Assembly (NCBI RefSeq): GCF_003259845.1 | Contig: NZ_QLMJ01000003.1 | Location: 660,346-724,345 of the forward strand | From: Actinoplanes lutulentus | Lineage (GTDB): Bacteria; Actinomycetota; Actinomycetes; Mycobacteriales; Micromonosporaceae | Direction: 5' to 3' | Length of the DNA: 64,000 nucleotides | Shown here: positions 61,379-64,000 of the stretch, one piece after another | Layout of the letters: every line of letters starts with the position of its first letter | How positions within the stretch are numbered: position 1 is the first letter of the stretch | Notes under the pieces: model-generated | Database searches by the model: none | What the model was told of the DNA's origin: nothing | The model's input: only the letters and a program-made list of their open reading frames with translations | Translations under genes and position numbers: made by a program

Positions 61379-62803
61379 TCAGCCCAGGGTGACCGACGGG
61401 TAGAGCGGGAACGGGGCGAGCAGCTCGGTGGCCTGCTTGCTGACCCGGTCGGAGAGGGCGGCGTCCAGGCTGAACTTCGCCTTGGAGCCCTCGGCCGGTG
61501 AGGTCGCCGACAGAACCGTGTGGATGAGCTCGGCGATCTGATCCATCTCGGACACGCCGAGGCCGCGGCTGGTCAGAGCCGGGGTGCCGACGCGGATGCC
61601 GGAGGTGTACCAGGCGCCGTTCGGGTCGGACGGGATCGCGTTGCGGTTCGTCACGATGCCGCTGTCCAGCAGGGCCTGCTCGGCCTGGCGGCCGGTGATG
61701 CCGAACGGGTGCACGTCGATCAGCACGAGGTGGTTGTCGGTGCCGCCGGAAACCAGCTGCACACCCCGCTTGAGCAGGCCCTCGGCGAGCGCCTGGCTGT
61801 TCGTGACGATCTGCTGGGCGTAGGTGGAGAACTCCGGCCGGCGGGCCTCGGCGAACGCGATCGCCTTCGCTGCCATGACGTGCGGCAGCGGGCCACCGAG
61901 AACCATCGGGCAACCGCGGTCGACCTGCGACGCGAGCTCGGGCTGGCAGAACACGGCGCCACCACGCGGGCCACGCAGGCTCTTGTGCGTGGTCGTCGTG
62001 ACGATGTGCGCATGCGGGATCGGGTTGAAGTCACCGGTGAACACGCCACCGGCGACCAGACCGGCGAAGTGCGCCATGTCGACCATGAAGGTCGCGCCGA
62101 CCTCGTCGGCGATCTCACGCATGGTCGCGAAGTTCACCTTGCGCGGGTACGCCGAGTAGCCGCCCACGATCACGGCGGGCTTGAACTCCTTGGCGCTCTC
62201 CCGCAGCTTCGCGTAATCGATCTGGCCGGTGGCCTGGTCGACGCCGTAGCTGCGCTGGTCGAACATCTTGCCGGAGATGTTGGGACGGAAGCCGTGCGTG
62301 AGGTGACCGCCGGCGTCCAGCGACATGCCGAGCAGCCGCTGGTTGCCGAAAGCCTGACGCAGCTCGGCCCACTCGGCGTCGGTCAGGTCGTTGATCTGCC
62401 GCTTCTCGAACTTCTTGAGGTACGGCACCTCGACCCGGTCGGCGAGGATGGCCCAGTAGGCGACCAGGTTCGCGTCGATGCCGGAGTGCGGCTGGACATA
62501 GGCGTACGGCGCGTCGAACAGCGCCTTGGCGTGCTCGACGGCAATCGACTCGACGGTGTCGACGTTCTGGCAGCCGGCGTAGAACCGGCGGCCGATGGTG
62601 CCCTCGGCGTACTTGTCGGAAAGCCAGTTGCCCATCGCGAGCAGCACGGCCGGCGAAGCGTAGTTCTCACTCGCGATCAGCTTCAGCGACTCACGCTGAT
62701 CGGTCAGCTCCTGCGCGATCGCGTCAGCGATCCGCGGCTCAACCGAGCGGACAACCTCAAGCGCAGCCCGAAAGGCGGTGGATTCGGCATTAAGCTCAGA
62801 CAT
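61379..62803 (-). CDS. glyA: Serine hydroxymethyltransferase (long form)
   Basis: Interconverts serine and glycine with transfer of a one-carbon unit to tetrahydrofolate (PLP enzyme, cytoplasm). 474 residues, longer than the ~420 of E. coli GlyA. Key motifs: [54 protein letters not shown], the PLP lysine in [14 protein letters not shown], and [12 protein letters not shown]. An insertion of about 50 residues around residues 125-165 ([29 protein letters not shown]) explains the length. SD GGGAGGTCC. Preceded by a ZTP riboswitch and -10 TATGCT. Confidence 0.96.
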   Translation of the reverse strand: MSELNAESTAFRAALEVVRSVEPRIADAIAQELTDQRESLKLIASENYASPAVLLAMGNWLSDKYAEGTIGRRFYAGCQNVDTVESIAVEHAKALFDAPYAYVQPHSGIDANLVAYWAILADRVEVPYLKKFEKRQINDLTDAEWAELRQAFGNQRLLGMSLDAGGHLTHGFRPNISGKMFDQRSYGVDQATGQIDYAKLRESAKEFKPAVIVGGYSAYPRKVNFATMREIADEVGATFMVDMAHFAGLVAGGVFTGDFNPIPHAHIVTTTTHKSLRGPRGGAVFCQPELASQVDRGCPMVLGGPLPHVMAAKAIAFAEARRPEFSTYAQQIVTNSQALAEGLLKRGVQLVSGGTDNHLVLIDVHPFGITGRQAEQALLDSGIVTNRNAIPSDPNGAWYTSGIRVGTPALTSRGLGVSEMDQIAELIHTVLSATSPAEGSKAKFSLDAALSDRVSKQATELLAPFPLYPSVTLG

Positions 62804-62829
62804 AGGACCTCCCTATCACGTAGCGAAGA

Positions 62830-62909
62830 GGCCCAGGCGCACGGCAAGTCGTCACAAGACGGAGCCGCTCCCCGATGGTCAACCATCCGAACGCGCCAGT
62901 CACGGCCCA
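62830..62909 (-). promoter_or_regulatory. ZTP (pfl) riboswitch upstream of glyA
   Basis: Minus-strand RNA. GGGCCGTGACTGGCG at the 5' end, the stem ATGGTTGACCAT, then CGGGGAGCGGC, and the 3' block GCCGTGCGCCTGGGCC, which are the signature segments of ZTP riboswitches. ZTP builds up when 10-formyl-THF is short and turns on one-carbon genes; glyA is a common client. A -10-like TATGCT lies just upstream (about 62915-62920). About 25 bases separate the aptamer from the start codon. Confidence 0.92.
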
Positions 62910-63273
62910 CCCAAAGCATACCGTCCCCCCCAACCCTCACACCCCCATTCCCACCCCACCTCCCACCCACCAGCCACCAGCCACCAGCCAGAACCAACAC
63001 ACCCAGCCAGACCCCCACAGCCCAACCAAAAGAGGCGCGCGGGATACGGCAAGCGGAACCAGGGCTGCGAGCCGGACCAGTACGGCGAACGGGACCAGGG
63101 CGGCGAACGGGATCAGGTGAGCGGTGTCGGCGCGTGAGAAGCCCGGGCCGAGGCGCCGGCTTGCGCCCGTGGTCGCGCAAAGCCCAAAAGCACGACCCTA
63201 AGCACAAGCCGCCCACCCGCCAGCCGACCTGCGGATATGGGCAACCGGCCGGCAGCCCCAGCTGTCCGAAGGC

Positions 63274-63391
63274 GAGCCGTAGCTCAGCCATGGAATGAGG
63301 CAGCGATGACGTGGCTGGACTACGGCTCGGGCCACTCGGCCGTACTCCAGCCACGTTAAGACGATCCGATGAGATGTCTGAGCTACGGCTC
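63274..63391. repeat. 118-bp inverted-repeat element, copy 2
   Basis: Same ends (GAGCCGTAGCTCAG ... CTGAGCTACGGCTC) and length as the copy at 5591. Here the internal arms ACGTGGCTGGA and TCCAGCCACGT pair perfectly over 11 bp, and TACGGC/GCCGTA form a further stem. The region 62910-63700 contains this element, the hairpin at 63567 and no gene; 62910-63270 is C- and A-rich with no recognised feature beyond the glyA promoter. Confidence 0.75.
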
Positions 63392-63566
63392 GGCCCGGCC
63401 AACAAAGAGAGCCACAAGCCACCCAAGCCCTGGTAGGGAATGGCAGCGTGCGGGAGTCGCATCGCGCTGAAATAGCGCAGGCAGCGACGTGGCCGGCGCG
63501 GACCAGCCAAAGATCGAGGAGTTTCCTCGACCACCAGGCGTGAGAGAAAGTCGGCCAGGCAGGCAA

Positions 63567-63640
63567 GGTTGTGGGGCGGGGATGGGTCACGCAGGGATCA
63601 AGCCTGACCGCCCTGCGTGGCCCATCCCCGCCCCACAACC
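63567..63640. repeat. Long hairpin (30-bp stem) downstream of the rRNA operon
   Basis: 30-base arms 63567-63596 and 63611-63640 pair throughout with a single G-T pair, loop of 14 bases. GC-rich. It lies beyond the rRNA operon terminator (minus strand). Could be a second terminator, a palindromic mobile element or a regulatory RNA. Confidence 0.75.
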
Positions 63641-63704
63641 GTCCTAGCCGGCAGCAAAAAACGGCCTCAGCCGCAGCCGGCAACACCACGGCCTACAAAT
63701 GCAG

Positions 63705-63735
63705 AAAGCCCACCCGGGATGCCCGGGTGGGCTTT
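63705..63735 (-). terminator. rRNA operon terminator
   Basis: Perfect 14-bp stem (63705-63718 / 63722-63735) with a 3-base loop; A/T tails on both sides. It lies about 14 bases after the 5S rRNA 3' end. Confidence 0.9.
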
Positions 63736-63748
63736 CATACAAGTTGAG

Positions 63749-63865
63749 TCCGGCGGCGTCCTACTCTCCCACACCCTCCCGAGTGCAGTACCATCGGCGC
63801 TGGAGGGCTTAGCTACCGGGTTCGGAATGTAACCGGGCGTTTCCCCTCCGCTATGACCACCGAAA
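63749..63865 (-). rRNA. rrf: 5S rRNA
   Basis: About 117 nt on the minus strand. Begins TTTCGGTGGTCATAGCG, contains GAACCCGGTAGCTAAG and GGGAGAGTAGGACGCCGCCG. The ends pair (CGGTGG with CCGCCG) as in all 5S rRNAs. Exact ends are approximate. Confidence 0.93.
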
Positions 63866-63961
63866 CAACGGTCAGCGGTAGACCAACCAACAACCCAATT
63901 TCTGGGGTGGTTGTTCGTTTGCTGTGAATCACACAGTGGACGCGTAAGCATAAAATTTAGG

Positions 63962-64000
63962 GTGGTTAAGCCCTCGGCCTATTAGTACCGGTCAACTCAA
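63962..64000 (-). rRNA. rrl: 23S rRNA, 3' end (partial)
   Basis: The last ~39 nt of the 23S gene on the minus strand: GACCGGTACTAATAGGCCGAGG followed by GCTTAACC. The remainder lies outside the window. The 5S-23S spacer is about 95 bases. Confidence 0.9.

Overview
The window is high-GC actinobacterial DNA. GC-rich third codon positions, GTG and TTG starts, many leaderless-looking promoters, a long-form glyA, an Rpf behind a c-di-AMP riboswitch and many secreted polysaccharide-acting proteins all point to the Micromonosporaceae, probably an Actinoplanes-like soil organism. This assignment is inference from gene content. It looks like ordinary chromosome: there is no phage, integrase, transposase or CRISPR array. 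It ends inside an rRNA operon (5S, and the 3' end of 23S, both on the minus strand).

Layout. 0-2 kb: the end of an OmpR-type regulator and its sensor kinase. 1.86-3.1 kb: a class I DAHP synthase behind a 23-codon leader peptide with a Phe-Tyr-Trp-Phe run and a perfect attenuator hairpin. 3.2-7.1 kb: a family 39 glycosyltransferase, a family 2 glycosyltransferase and a DUF3040 protein. 7.2-13.5 kb: a 1617-residue secreted nuclease/nucleotidase and a secreted CBM2-zincin. 13.5-18.1 kb: a GntR repressor facing deoC across twin GTCTAGAC operators, a D,D-carboxypeptidase, an ECF-like sigma factor and a Ser/Thr kinase. 18.4-23.6 kb: an RTX-type repeat protein, a saccharopine dehydrogenase-like reductase, the riboswitch-controlled Rpf, a SnoaL-like gene with an amplified 3' end, a LysR regulator and tRNA-Arg(CCU). 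23.9-34.8 kb: a beta-propeller/Ig protein, a chemoreceptor, a second RTX protein, small enzymes and regulators, and a PL4-type rhamnogalacturonan lyase. 34.9-43.1 kb (minus strand): a second beta-propeller/Ig protein, a Gfo/Idh oxidoreductase, a LuxR-type regulator with a degenerate receiver, an epimerase, a GH87-like glucanase and a LacI regulator. 43.2-47.9 kb: a hypothetical propeller protein, ahcY under an SAH riboswitch, a DUF4142 protein and a cation/proton antiporter. 48-55 kb: an ABC exporter with its TetR regulator, a GGDEF-EAL protein coupled to a solute-binding lipoprotein, and an NmrA-like protein. 55-58.9 kb: a FrcBCA-like sugar importer with a divergent LacI repressor. 58.9-64 kb: a discoidin/beta-helix secreted protein, glyA under a ZTP riboswitch, a repeat-rich intergenic region and the rRNA operon.

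How the genes work together. One-carbon and methyl-cycle genes (ahcY, glyA) and aroG are each controlled by an RNA leader. Secreted degradative enzymes sit close to LacI-family regulators and sugar uptake, as expected for polymer scavenging. Several regulator genes have a -10 hexamer 5-7 nt before the start codon, which suggests leaderless mRNAs, and the predicted operators overlap those promoters.

No clearly new multi-gene defence or biosynthetic system was found. The most unusual signals are: (1) two genes whose 3' ends, including the stop codon, are tandemly amplified in units divisible by three; (2) two 118-bp elements with identical 14-bp terminal inverted repeats and compensated internal hairpins; (3) a GGDEF-EAL enzyme translationally coupled to an orphan solute-binding lipoprotein; (4) paralogous secreted-protein pairs, one of which shares a conserved promoter; (5) an extra structured block upstream of the c-di-AMP riboswitch; and (6) a 30-bp hairpin beside the rRNA operon.
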